Positions 8,746-17,841 of a stretch of DNA of 64,000 bases are shown piece by piece. Position numbers and translations under genes: made by a program. Source of the DNA: Streptomyces microflavus (GTDB lineage: Bacteria; Actinomycetota; Actinomycetes; Streptomycetales; Streptomycetaceae); NCBI RefSeq assembly GCF_014650075.1, contig NZ_BMUG01000006.1, positions 186,001-250,000 on the forward strand, given 5' to 3'. The first letter of the stretch is position 1; every line of letters starts with the position of its first letter. Under the pieces are notes generated by a model. That model had not been told where the DNA came from, did not search any database, and was given only the letters and a program-made list of their open reading frames with translations.

Positions 8746-9686
8746 GGCTTCGACGCGCCCACCTGGGCGCCGCCCGACGCCGACTGGCCCCCCGCGCCGC
8801 GGCGCTGCGCTCCCGGCTGATGCTGCGGGTCTTCCTGCCGCTGCGCTCCGGCCGCACGGCCCGCCTGCGGTACGCCGCCGTGCTCGACGGCCACACCGTC
8901 AACCTGCACGCCGAACTGCCCGGCTCGGTCCGGCTGCCCGACAGCGCGGACCTCGTGCTGGGCAGCGGACGGCAGCGGTACGAGAGCACCGCCCGGGTCT
9001 ACGAAGACCCCGACGGCCGGGTGCTGATGGACGCGGTCGTGCTCCTGGGCGCCGAGGTGGGCGGGGCCCCGGTCGACGCCGGACGCAGGCGGCTGCGCCT
9101 GCGGCTGACCACCGGCCGGCGGACCCGTCTGCTGCCGCTCCTGCTGGTGGAGCTGCCCGTTCCCTACGAGGGTCCGACGAAGCCGATGACGGCGTCCGGG
9201 GTGACCGGCCGGCGCCACCGGATCGGCCGCTCCGTCACCGGGAGCGCGCGCGTGGTCACGGCCGACGCCCGACCTGGCGCGGAAGTCGTCAAGGTGCACA
9301 TCACCCACGCGGGCGTCGCCGTCGACTTCCGGGTCCTCGGCACCCGGATCGACGAACCCCGGGCGGAGTTCCTCGCCTCGGGCCGCCGGATCCAGCAGTC
9401 CGTGACGGCGCGGGAGGACGGCATCACCCGGGTCGAGGTCCCCCTCCAGGGGATGACGCCCCGGCGCACCAGGCCCGAGCACTGGGACGTGGTGGTGTAC
9501 GGCGCGTCCGGCTCCAGGCTCCGGCTCGGCCGCCGCCTGCACGACGTACGCAACCCCCTGCGGGTCTTCGCCATGCGCGGCACCGTCATCGCTCCCCCCG
9601 GCCACCGGCCGCTCCTCGTCCAGCCCCGCTACACCTCCGCGGGCAATCTGCGCATCACGTGCACCCCGATGCCGGAAATCGGCTGA
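8742..9686 (+). CDS. Unknown beta-rich protein of the Stealth operon
   Basis: A 314-residue protein I do not recognise. It has a basic N-terminus (several Arg pairs in the first 35 residues), no clear signal peptide, and alternating short hydrophobic strands suggesting two beta-sandwich-like repeats. The pattern resembles the extra beta domains that accompany wall-polymer glycerophosphate or sugar-phosphate transferases, but this is only a visual impression. The ATG overlaps the Stealth stop codon (ATGA at 8742-8745) and the next gene starts eight bases after its stop, so it is translationally coupled within the operon. An accessory or substrate-presenting role is likely. Confidence 0.6.
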   Translation: MRLRRAHLGAARRRLAPRAAALRSRLMLRVFLPLRSGRTARLRYAAVLDGHTVNLHAELPGSVRLPDSADLVLGSGRQRYESTARVYEDPDGRVLMDAVVLLGAEVGGAPVDAGRRRLRLRLTTGRRTRLLPLLLVELPVPYEGPTKPMTASGVTGRRHRIGRSVTGSARVVTADARPGAEVVKVHITHAGVAVDFRVLGTRIDEPRAEFLASGRRIQQSVTAREDGITRVEVPLQGMTPRRTRPEHWDVVVYGASGSRLRLGRRLHDVRNPLRVFAMRGTVIAPPGHRPLLVQPRYTSAGNLRITCTPMPEIG

Positions 9687-9694
9687 AAGACCAG

Positions 9695-12568
9695 ATGAAG
9701 ATCACCTTCCTGCTCACCACCGCCGACGCCGTGGGAGGGACCGAACGGGCTGTTTTCAACCAGGCCTCGGAACTCGCCGTCCGGCACGACGTCCGGGTCC
9801 TGAGCGTCTTCAAGTCCCAACCGGCGCAGTTCTTCTCGCCGGACGAGCGGGTCCGCGTCGACTACCTCGTCGACCTCACCGGCCCGGTGCAGCGCCCCCT
9901 GCGCCCCACCGGCGTCGACGACGCCGTCTGGGCGCAGCTCTCCGCGCAGCCCAGCCAGGTCGTGGACCGCTCATGGGAGTCCGCGTTCAACCGGGTCTCC
10001 GACCTGGAGCTCGAACTGGCCCTCCAGGACACCGACACCGACGTGCTGATCACCACCACCCCGGCCCTGATGGCGCTCGCCGTGCACCTGGCGCCGTCCC
10101 GGGTGGTCACCGTCCACCAGGAGCACCGTGTCTCCGAGCTGCGCGGGACCAGCGGCGAACCGCTCCTGCGGCACTCCGCCCGGCTCGACGCGCTCGGCGT
10201 CCTGAGCGAGCGGACCCGTGAGTGGTTCGCCGAGACGCTCGGCGCGGGCGCGCCCCGGCTGGAGGTCGTGCCCAACGCCCTCCCCAGCGGCTACCGCCCC
10301 AAGTCCACCCTGGAGACCCGCACGGTCGTCATCGCCGGACGTCTCGTCGGCGAGAAGCAGATCGACCACGCCGTCACCGCCTGGGCGGCCATCGCCCCGC
10401 GCCACCCGTCATGGACCCTGCGGATCTTCGGCGACGGGCCGCTCAGCGGCGCCCTGCGCCGCCAGATCGACTCCCTCGGCCTGCACGACTGCGTCCAGCT
10501 CAACGGCAACTCGCCGCACCTGGCCGAGGAGTGGGCCAAGGCCAGCATCGCCCTGCTCACCTCGCGCAACGAGGCCTTCGGCCTGGTGCTCGCCGAGGCC
10601 CAGGCCGCCGGCGTCCCCGTCGTCTCCTACGACTCGCCCAACGGGCCCCGCGAGGTCGTCATGGACGGCCACTCCGGTCTGCTCGTGCCCCCCGGCGACA
10701 TCGACGCGCTCACCGCCTGCCTGCTGCGGCTCATCGAGGACGCCCCGCTGCGCCACCGGATGGGCGCGGCCGCCCTGGGATCCGTCGAGCGCTTCGCCCC
10801 GGCCGTGGTGACCGCCCGGTGGGAACACGTCTTCTCGGAACTCGTCGCCGCCCGGGACAGCGGCCGCCGCGACATCGCCAAGGCCGAACGGCAGGCCATG
10901 CACGACCTGGTCAGCGGGGCGGACGGCGGCGTGCCCGCCGCCTCCCCGGCCCCGGCCAGCACGGTCCGCGGCGGCGGGGCGCAGGCCCTGGAGGCGCGGC
11001 TCCTCAAGAGCGTGCGCGGTCTGGTCCGCGACGGCGGGCAGCTGTGCCGCCCCCTGGAGTGGGAGTCCCCCTGGGACATCGTCCAGGCCAACCTCGCCCT
11101 CGCGGCCGACGCCCTGGAGAGCGCCGGCGTCCCCTACTTCGTGGTGCGCGACTCCCTGGTCCGGCACACGGTCGCCGTGCACGCCACCTACCGCGAGGCC
11201 GTACTGAAGGCACTGGCGGGCGCCTACGCCGACCAGGCGGTCTACGTGTCGGTGCTCAACGAGAACCAGAACGCGGTCGCCACCGTCCTCGCCGGGATGC
11301 TGGAGAACTACCTCGACACGCCCGGTTCCGGCGTGCGCGTCTACCAGAGCGCGGTCTCCCGCTCCCGCACCCTGCGTCTGGGCGCGGTGTACGGCTGCAC
11401 CATCTCGTTCTGGGACGAGGACCCCGAGGACCCGGCGTTCTTCCTCTCCCCGACCCGTACCTCCGTCGGTACGCGCCTGCCCCAGCAGTCGATGGTCCGC
11501 AGCCCGATGCCGCTGGCCGGGCGCACCTACCCCTCGATCACCCCCTTCACCCGGCCGCTCCACGGCGACGTGAACTTCCCCGTGGACGCCGTGTACACCT
11601 GGGTCGACGGATCCGACGTGCACTGGCTGGACCGGAAGAACACCGTCCTCGCCGGGCTGGGCCTGCAGACCGAGGACGCGGCCACCAGCGCCGCCCGGTT
11701 CCGGGACCGCGACGAACTGCGCTACTCGCTGCGCTCCATCGACATGTACGCGCCCTGGATCCGGAACATCTACCTGGTGACGGACCAGCAGGTGCCGTCC
11801 TGGCTGGATACCTCCCACCCCCGGGTACGGGTGGTCGACCACCGCGAGATCTTCGGCCGGCGCGGCGCCCTGCCGACGTACAACTCCCATGCGATCGAGA
11901 GCCAGCTGCACCACATCGAGGGGCTGGCCGAGCACTTCCTCTACTTCAACGACGACGTGTTCGTGGGCCGCACGCTCCAACCGGGCATGTTCTTCCACAG
12001 CAACGGCCAGGCGAAGCACTTCATGTCGCCCACCGCCGTGCCGATGGCGCCGGCGAGCTACGCCGACGAGTTCAACATCAGCGCCGCCAAGAACAACCGG
12101 GCGCTCATCGAGGCGACCTTCGGCCAGGTGCTGGCCCACTCCTTCCTGCACGCGCCGCATCCGCTGCGTCGCAGCGTGCTGGAGGAGATGGAGGGCTACT
12201 ACCAGGAGGCCATGGCGACCACGGCGGCCAACCAGCTGCGCAGCCACAGCGATCTCTCGGTGGCCTCCTCGTTGCACCACTACTACGGGTTCCACACCCT
12301 GCGCAGCGTCCCGGGCAGCATCTCCTGCGGCTTCGTCAACGTCGGCCTGAGCGACCACAAGTCACGCCTGAACCGCATTCTGACCGCCAGGCCGCACGAC
12401 GTGTTCTGCCTCAACGACTTCCACGACGGGGACGTCCCGGAGGAGGAGCAGGACGCGATCCTCACGGCGTTCCTTCCGAGCTACTTCCCCATCGCCAGCC
12501 AGTTCGAGACCGGTTCGGAGCGCAACCAGAGACGCCGCGCCGGCTACCTGCCCGGGTGGCCGCTGTGA
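9695..12568 (+). CDS. GT4 glycosyltransferase fused to Stealth phosphotransferase
   Basis: A 957-residue bifunctional protein. Residues 1 to about 385 are a GT-B fold GT4 glycosyltransferase: FLLTTADAVGGTERA at the N-terminus (acceptor loop), a nucleotide-sugar domain with VVIAGRLVGEKQ near 208, and the EX7E element in NEAFGLVLAEAQ. After a short Ala/Pro linker comes a module similar to the pre-CR1 part of the upstream Stealth protein. It is followed by a full Stealth core: VDAVYTWVDGSD near 630, DELRYSLRSI, YNSHAIESQLH, FLYFNDDVFVG, SSLHHYYGFH and FCLNDF. It probably builds and phosphate-links one repeat unit on a single polypeptide. ATG 9695 is chosen by homology to GT4 N-termini; ribosome site is weak (GAAAGA). 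Confidence 0.88.
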   Translation: MKITFLLTTADAVGGTERAVFNQASELAVRHDVRVLSVFKSQPAQFFSPDERVRVDYLVDLTGPVQRPLRPTGVDDAVWAQLSAQPSQVVDRSWESAFNRVSDLELELALQDTDTDVLITTTPALMALAVHLAPSRVVTVHQEHRVSELRGTSGEPLLRHSARLDALGVLSERTREWFAETLGAGAPRLEVVPNALPSGYRPKSTLETRTVVIAGRLVGEKQIDHAVTAWAAIAPRHPSWTLRIFGDGPLSGALRRQIDSLGLHDCVQLNGNSPHLAEEWAKASIALLTSRNEAFGLVLAEAQAAGVPVVSYDSPNGPREVVMDGHSGLLVPPGDIDALTACLLRLIEDAPLRHRMGAAALGSVERFAPAVVTARWEHVFSELVAARDSGRRDIAKAERQAMHDLVSGADGGVPAASPAPASTVRGGGAQALEARLLKSVRGLVRDGGQLCRPLEWESPWDIVQANLALAADALESAGVPYFVVRDSLVRHTVAVHATYREAVLKALAGAYADQAVYVSVLNENQNAVATVLAGMLENYLDTPGSGVRVYQSAVSRSRTLRLGAVYGCTISFWDEDPEDPAFFLSPTRTSVGTRLPQQSMVRSPMPLAGRTYPSITPFTRPLHGDVNFPVDAVYTWVDGSDVHWLDRKNTVLAGLGLQTEDAATSAARFRDRDELRYSLRSIDMYAPWIRNIYLVTDQQVPSWLDTSHPRVRVVDHREIFGRRGALPTYNSHAIESQLHHIEGLAEHFLYFNDDVFVGRTLQPGMFFHSNGQAKHFMSPTAVPMAPASYADEFNISAAKNNRALIEATFGQVLAHSFLHAPHPLRRSVLEEMEGYYQEAMATTAANQLRSHSDLSVASSLHHYYGFHTLRSVPGSISCGFVNVGLSDHKSRLNRILTARPHDVFCLNDFHDGDVPEEEQDAILTAFLPSYFPIASQFETGSERNQRRRAGYLPGWPL

Positions 12569-12600
12569 CCGGCCAGGACCCATCGCGAGGGAGACGCACC

Positions 12601-14571
12601 ATGGACACCACGTCATCCGTCCTCCAGATCGTCGCGCACCCCGACGACGACCTGTACTTCATGAACCCCGCCACCTTCCAGGCGATGAAGGCGGGGGTCC
12701 GGACCACCACGGTCTACCTGACCAGCGGGGACGCCCAGGGCGAGAACCCCCGCCCCTGGTCGACGGAGCCCGTGGTCGCGGACCGGGAGGCCTACGGCAA
12801 GGCGCGGCAGAACGGTCTGAAGGCCGCGTACGCCGCGATGGTGCTGGGCGACCGCACCGCCCCCTGGACGAGCGGCACCTGGCAGACCGCGGACGGCGGC
12901 CTCGCGGAGGTGTACTCCCTGGCGGCCGCACCGTGGGTCACGCTGTTCTTCCTCAACATCCGCCAGCACGGTACGCCGGAGGGGCCCGCGCGCAGCCTGC
13001 ACGTGCTGTGGCGCGCGGAGGCCGAGAGGGTGCCGACCCTGGTGCCCCGGGGCGGTCTGGTCGGCGAGGTCCACTGGTACACGCGCCCGGGTCTGGTGGC
13101 GACGCTGGTGAACCTGATGGAGATCGTCCGGCCCACCGTGATCCGCACCATGGACCCGGACCCCGACCGGCTCGTCCACGACGAGAAGTTCCCCCAGCGC
13201 CACGACCACGGAGACCTCAGCGACCACTGCGACCACACCGCCACCGCCCTCTTCAGCTGGACCGCGATCAGCCAGTACCGCGGCCCCGCCGAGGGCCGGC
13301 ACTTCGCCGTCGAGGCCTTCCGCGGCTACTACAACGAGCGGTGGCCGCACAATCTCAGCCCCCAGGCGGTCTCGCTGAAGGAGTTCTTCCTCAACATCTA
13401 CGGAGCCGCCGACGGGTACGACTGCGGCGACCCGGCCGGCAGCGGCGACTACGCGGTCGGTCTCAACTCACGGGGCCCCGGCTGGGTCCAGAGCACCACC
13501 CCGCGCTACCCCGCCACGGGCGACCGGTTGCTGAAGGACGCGCGGGGACGGCTGACGGCCTTCGCCGTGATCGACCAGCAGGCGGCGGTCTGGGTGCAGG
13601 CGCAGCCCGGCGGCGGCCAGTGGCGCGGCCCCTTCCTGCTGGGCGGCGCTCCGCTCGCGCCCGGACTCGCCGTGTCGCTGACCCCGGACGGCCGCTGGCA
13701 GGTGTTCGCCGAACGGCTCTCCCACCTCGCCCACGACGACGGGCACGGACGGGAGATCGTCGTGCTCGAACAGTCCGCCCCCGACGGGCCGTTCGGCGAA
13801 TGGGGGACCCTGGGCAACCCCTCGGCGGGGGACCCCCGCCGCGACCGCCACCTGGGCGCGCCGGTCGTGACCCGGGACGGCAAGGGCCGCCTGCACCTGT
13901 TCTTGCGCAACGCCGGCCTCGGCGTCCACTCGCGGGTCCAGGAGGCGGACGGCAGCTGGGGCGAGTGGCTGGACCTGCGCGGGTTCGACGTCCAGGAAGG
14001 GCTGTCCGCGCTCACCGCCCGCGACGGATCCGTCGAGCTGTTCGCCTCCAGCCGCGAAGGGGTCTTCCACTGGAGCCAGGACACCATCGACTCGCTCCCC
14101 TCGCGCGCCCCCCGGTTCAAGCTGAGCGTTCCCTCCGGTCCACCGGCCGCCCTCGTGCAGCCGGGCGGCCGGGTGCTGGTCGTCTTCCGGAAGCCTGGCG
14201 ACGGCCGTCTGATGCTGGCGGAGGAGGACACCCCCGGCGGCCGCTGGGCGAAGCCCGCGGAGCCGATCGGGGGCCGGGGCGGCTTCGGTCCGGTGGCGGC
14301 CGCCGCGAGCACCTCGCCGGAGACCGGCACGCTCCTGGTGACCCGCAGCGACCCGGGCGGGCTGGCCTACCGCTTCCACCCGGACGACTCGCCGTGGCAG
14401 GAGCTGTCGACGGCCGAGCTGGGCGGCACGGTCGTGGGGGCCCCGGCGGCCGCCTTCGACTCGGCGGGCCGGGCCGTGGTGACCGCCCTCGGCAACGACG
14501 GGCGCCTCCATGTGACGACGCAGCACGCCGCAGGAAGGGGCGGCTTCGGCCCCTGGACGGCGATCGGCTGA
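12601..14571 (+). CDS. PIG-L family deacetylase with C-terminal beta-propeller
   Basis: PIG-L enzymes are zinc-dependent N-acetylglucosaminyl deacetylases (MshB and related). The first roughly 290 residues show VAHPDDDLYF at 11-20 (zinc ligands His and Asp) and HGDLSDHCDHTATA near 201, supplying the later His ligand. The remaining roughly 350 residues are a repeated Trp/Gly-rich propeller matching the solo protein at 5606-6727. No signal peptide is visible, so the deacetylase should act in the cytosol on a nucleotide- or lipid-linked amino sugar. It starts 32 bases after the fusion gene with GAGGGAGA as ribosome site and is probably the last gene of the operon. Confidence 0.85.
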   Translation: MDTTSSVLQIVAHPDDDLYFMNPATFQAMKAGVRTTTVYLTSGDAQGENPRPWSTEPVVADREAYGKARQNGLKAAYAAMVLGDRTAPWTSGTWQTADGGLAEVYSLAAAPWVTLFFLNIRQHGTPEGPARSLHVLWRAEAERVPTLVPRGGLVGEVHWYTRPGLVATLVNLMEIVRPTVIRTMDPDPDRLVHDEKFPQRHDHGDLSDHCDHTATALFSWTAISQYRGPAEGRHFAVEAFRGYYNERWPHNLSPQAVSLKEFFLNIYGAADGYDCGDPAGSGDYAVGLNSRGPGWVQSTTPRYPATGDRLLKDARGRLTAFAVIDQQAAVWVQAQPGGGQWRGPFLLGGAPLAPGLAVSLTPDGRWQVFAERLSHLAHDDGHGREIVVLEQSAPDGPFGEWGTLGNPSAGDPRRDRHLGAPVVTRDGKGRLHLFLRNAGLGVHSRVQEADGSWGEWLDLRGFDVQEGLSALTARDGSVELFASSREGVFHWSQDTIDSLPSRAPRFKLSVPSGPPAALVQPGGRVLVVFRKPGDGRLMLAEEDTPGGRWAKPAEPIGGRGGFGPVAAAASTSPETGTLLVTRSDPGGLAYRFHPDDSPWQELSTAELGGTVVGAPAAAFDSAGRAVVTALGNDGRLHVTTQHAAGRGGFGPWTAIG

Positions 14572-14590
14572 GCGGCCCCGCACCGGCTCG

Positions 14591-15556
14591 TCAGGAGCCC
14601 GTACGGATGTCGGCGTACACCGGGGCGTGATCGGAGTACCCGTCCGGTCCCGGCCCGCCGGGCTCGTTGGGCGTGGTGTCCATCAGGTCCTCGCCGACGC
14701 GGCAGTCGACGAGCGGATCCCGTACGCCCTGCGGGCTGTCGAAGAAGATGTGGTCGAGCGCGTGGAACCGGTGGGCCCGCTCCTGCGGGTCCCACGCGTG
14801 ATAGGTCGCCGCGCCCCGGCCGCTCCCGCCCGCCGCCGGACAGACCGCGTACGACGAGACGAGCGGGGCCAACTGCGCTGCGCCGGCGTTCCGGTTGAAG
14901 TCGCCGGTGAGGACGGCCGGCCGGCCCTGCGCGCGCACGAACGCGCGCACCGCCGCGATCTGCTCCCGGACGCGCGGCTCCTCGCCGGGCAGGATGTGCG
15001 TGGTGCAGGGGGTGTACGTCCAGCCCTCGACCCGTACGCACAGCACCGGCAGGGTCTGCTCGCTGACCCCCTGCGGGTCGGGCGGCAGGGCGTTCTCCGA
15101 CCGCGCCCGGACGATCTCGCCGCGTACGGCCACCGCCACGCCCAGGTCGCCCGACAGACCGTCACGGCACCGCGTCTCGCCGTCCGGCCGGGCGCCCTCG
15201 GCATGCCGGACCGACCACCCCGGCCCCAACGCCGCCCGCAGCAGGGCCACATGACTGCCCGGCGCGCCGCCGCAGACCTCCTGGAGGGTGATCACGTCGG
15301 CGTCGCGCTCCCGGGCCAGGGCGGCGATCTTCGCGGCCTTCTTCTCCGGACGGTCCCGCAGCGGGCAGTAGCCGGACTGGCCCCGCTCCCCGCCCGCCTC
15401 GCCGCAGATGTTCCAGGTGATGATCCGCAGGGTCTTCGGCGGGCCGGCCGACGGGGTGTCCGCGCCTCCCGAGGACCACACCCACACCCCCGCCGCGACC
15501 ATCACGGCCAGGAGCGCCGCGCCGGCGAGGGCGACGCCGCGTACGGTGGCGCGCAT
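14591..15556 (-). CDS. Exported endonuclease/exonuclease/phosphatase-family protein
   Basis: A 321-residue protein with an N-terminal membrane anchor or signal peptide (about 8-28, VALAGAALLAVMVAAGVWVW) and an extracytoplasmic EEP-fold domain. The catalytic set is visible: TWNICGE (Asn), LQEVC (metal-binding Glu), TGDFNRN (Asp and Asn), ALDHIFFD and the terminal SDHAPVYAD (Asp-His pair). Several Cys residues may form disulfides outside the cell. Substrates in this superfamily range from DNA to phospholipids and inositol phosphates, so the target cannot be named. It converges with the PIG-L gene, the two stops being only 19 bases apart. Confidence 0.82.
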   Translation of the reverse strand: MRATVRGVALAGAALLAVMVAAGVWVWSSGGADTPSAGPPKTLRIITWNICGEAGGERGQSGYCPLRDRPEKKAAKIAALARERDADVITLQEVCGGAPGSHVALLRAALGPGWSVRHAEGARPDGETRCRDGLSGDLGVAVAVRGEIVRARSENALPPDPQGVSEQTLPVLCVRVEGWTYTPCTTHILPGEEPRVREQIAAVRAFVRAQGRPAVLTGDFNRNAGAAQLAPLVSSYAVCPAAGGSGRGAATYHAWDPQERAHRFHALDHIFFDSPQGVRDPLVDCRVGEDLMDTTPNEPGGPGPDGYSDHAPVYADIRTGS

Positions 15557-15647
15557 GGGACTCCTCGGGGCGGCCGGGACGGGGCTCTCATGGTGTCACA
15601 GCAGGTCAGAAGCGTTGCACCGGCCACCGGATCACCGCACCGGCCGG

Positions 15648-15694
15648 AAAAAGGCGAGGGGCCGTACGGCGAACAGCTCGCCGTACGGCCCCTC
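15648..15694 (-). terminator. Intrinsic terminator of fadAB operon
   Basis: A 17-bp perfect stem (15656-15672 with 15678-15694) with a 5-base loop is followed, in the minus direction, by TTTTT. It lies 18 bases after the fadB stop. Confidence 0.9.
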
Positions 15695-15711
15695 GTACTC
15701 CTCGTCCGCGC

Positions 15712-17841
15712 CTACGCGGGCACGCTCGCCACGCCCTGCGCCAGGAACGGCTTCCCGTTCACCCGCTGGGAGACGCCCTCACGGTCCAGGTACGGCGTGA
15801 TGCCGCCCAGGTGGAAGGGCCAGCCGGCGCCGGTGATCAGGCACAGGTCGATGTCCTGGGCCTCGGCGACGACGCCCTCGTCCAGCATCAGGCCGATCTC
15901 CTGCGCGACCGCGTCGAGCACGCGGTCGCGGGTCTGCTCCTCGGTGAGGACGGTGTCGCCCTGCTTGAGGAGGGCGGCGACCTCGGGGTCGAGGACCGGC
16001 GCGCCGGAATCGTAGACGTAGAAGCCGCGCTTGCCGGCCTTCACGACCGCCGCGAGGTTCTGCGAGACGGTGAAGCGCTCCGGGAAGGCGCGGTTCAGGG
16101 TCTCGGACACGTGCAGGCCGATGGCCGGGCCGACCAGCTCCAGGAGCACCAGCGGGGACATCGGCAGGCCGAGCGGCTCGATGGCCTTCTCCGCGACCTC
16201 GACCGGGGTGCCCTCGTCGATGACGTTCTGGATCTCGCCCATGAAGCGGGTGAGGATGCGGTTGACGACGAACGCCGGGGCGTCCTTCACCAGGACCGCG
16301 GTCTTCTTCAGCTTGCGGGCCACACCGAACGCCGTCGCCAGCGAGGCGTCGTCGGTCTGCTCGCCGCGGACGATCTCCAGGAGCGGGAGGATCGCGACCG
16401 GGTTGAAGAAGTGGAAGCCGACGACCCGCTCGGGGTTCTTCAGCTTCGACGCCATCTCGGTCACCGAGAGCGAGGAGGTGTTGGTGGCGAGGATCGCGTG
16501 CGCCGGGGCGACCGCCTCGACCTCCGCGAACACCTGCTGCTTGACACCGATCTCCTCGAAGACGGCCTCGATGATGAAGTCCGCGTCCGCGAAGCCCTCG
16601 GCCTTGTCGAGGACACCGGAGACCAGGCCCTTGAGCCGGTTGGCCTTGTCCTGGTTGATGCGGCCCTTGCCGAGGAGCTTCTCGATCTCGGCGTGGACGT
16701 AGCCCACACCCTTGTCGACGCGCTCCTGGTCGATGTCCGTGAGGACGACCGGGACCTCCAGGCGGCGCAGGAAGAGCAGCGCCAGCTGCGAGGCCATCAG
16801 GCCCGCGCCGACGACGCCGACCTTGGTGACCGGCCGGGCCAGGTTCTTGTCCGGGGCGCCGACCGGGCGCTTGGCGCGCTTCTGGACCAGGTTGAAGGCG
16901 TAGATGCCGCTGCGCAGCTCGCCGCCCATGATCAGGTCCGCGAGGGCCTGGTCCTCGGCGTCGAAGCCGGCGGACAGGTCGCCGTCCTTCGCCGCCGCGA
17001 TGATGTCCAGCGCGCGGTACGCGGCCGGGGCCGCACCGTGCACCTTGGAGTCCGCGATGGCCCGGCCACGGGCGACGGCCGCGTCCCAGGCGTCGCCGCG
17101 GTCGATCGCGGGGCGCTCGACGGCCAGCTCGCCCTTGAGGACGGCAGCGGTCCAGATCAGCGACTGCTCCAGGAAGTCCGCGCCCTCGAAGATCGCGTCG
17201 GCGATGCCGAGCTCGAAGACCTGCTTGCCCTTGAGCTGACGGTTCTGGTTGAGCGAGTTCTCGATGATCACCGAGACCGCGCGGTCCGCGCCGATCAGGT
17301 TCGGGAGCAGCGCGCAGCCGCCCCAGCCGGGGACCAGACCGAGGAAGACCTCGGGCAGCGAGAACGCCGGGATCGCGGTGGAGACGGTGCGGTAGGCGCA
17401 GTGCAGACCGACCTCGACACCGCCGCCCATCGCCGCGCCGTTGTAGTACGCGAACGTCGGGACCGCGAGGCCGGAGAGGCGGCGGAAGACGTCGTGGCCG
17501 CCCTTGCCGATCGCCAGCGCGTCCTCGTGGCGGCCGAGCAGCTCGACGCCCTTGAGGTCGGCGCCGACGGCGAAGATGAACGGCTTGCCGGTGATGCCGA
17601 CGCCGGTGATGGTGCCCTCCGACGCCTCCTTCTCGACCTGGTCGATCGCGGCGTCCAGGTTCGCCAGCGACTGCGGTCCGAAGGTGGTCGGCTTGGTGTG
17701 GTCCAGGCCGTTGTCCAGCGTGATGAGCGCGAACCGCCCGGCACCGGACGGCAGGTCCAGGTGGCGTACGTGCGCCTGCGTGACGACCTCGCCGGGGAAC
17801 AGCTCGGCCGCACCCTTCAGAAGCTCAGTGGTGGAGCTCAC
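15712..17841 (-). CDS. fadB: Fatty-acid oxidation complex alpha subunit (enoyl-CoA hydratase/3-hydroxyacyl-CoA dehydrogenase)
   Basis: Trifunctional-type beta-oxidation enzyme that hydrates enoyl-CoA and oxidises 3-hydroxyacyl-CoA with NAD. The 709-residue protein has an N-terminal crotonase domain (oxyanion-hole segment around AVGADLKG near 93, GAAMGGGVEVG near 140, VFLGLVPGWGG near 170). From about 345 comes a Rossmann dehydrogenase domain (VGVVGAGLMASQLA, then SSLSVTEMA and the catalytic-His segment GFHFFNPV). The last third is the 3HCDH C-terminal domain. The GTG start at 17841 overlaps the fadA stop (GTGA), showing translational coupling. Together with FadA it degrades fatty acids to acetyl-CoA. 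Confidence 0.93.
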   Translation of the reverse strand: MSSTTELLKGAAELFPGEVVTQAHVRHLDLPSGAGRFALITLDNGLDHTKPTTFGPQSLANLDAAIDQVEKEASEGTITGVGITGKPFIFAVGADLKGVELLGRHEDALAIGKGGHDVFRRLSGLAVPTFAYYNGAAMGGGVEVGLHCAYRTVSTAIPAFSLPEVFLGLVPGWGGCALLPNLIGADRAVSVIIENSLNQNRQLKGKQVFELGIADAIFEGADFLEQSLIWTAAVLKGELAVERPAIDRGDAWDAAVARGRAIADSKVHGAAPAAYRALDIIAAAKDGDLSAGFDAEDQALADLIMGGELRSGIYAFNLVQKRAKRPVGAPDKNLARPVTKVGVVGAGLMASQLALLFLRRLEVPVVLTDIDQERVDKGVGYVHAEIEKLLGKGRINQDKANRLKGLVSGVLDKAEGFADADFIIEAVFEEIGVKQQVFAEVEAVAPAHAILATNTSSLSVTEMASKLKNPERVVGFHFFNPVAILPLLEIVRGEQTDDASLATAFGVARKLKKTAVLVKDAPAFVVNRILTRFMGEIQNVIDEGTPVEVAEKAIEPLGLPMSPLVLLELVGPAIGLHVSETLNRAFPERFTVSQNLAAVVKAGKRGFYVYDSGAPVLDPEVAALLKQGDTVLTEEQTRDRVLDAVAQEIGLMLDEGVVAEAQDIDLCLITGAGWPFHLGGITPYLDREGVSQRVNGKPFLAQGVASVPA

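Noticed and set aside
10409..12358. 649-codon minus-strand frame opposite the GT4-Stealth fusion
   Set aside because: Antisense shadow rich in Val/Gly/His/Arg; the plus-strand domains are unmistakable.
10222..12600. Open frame continuous with the PIG-L gene
   Set aside because: It is the shadow frame of the GT4-Stealth fusion; Arg/Pro/Gly-rich, without domain signal.
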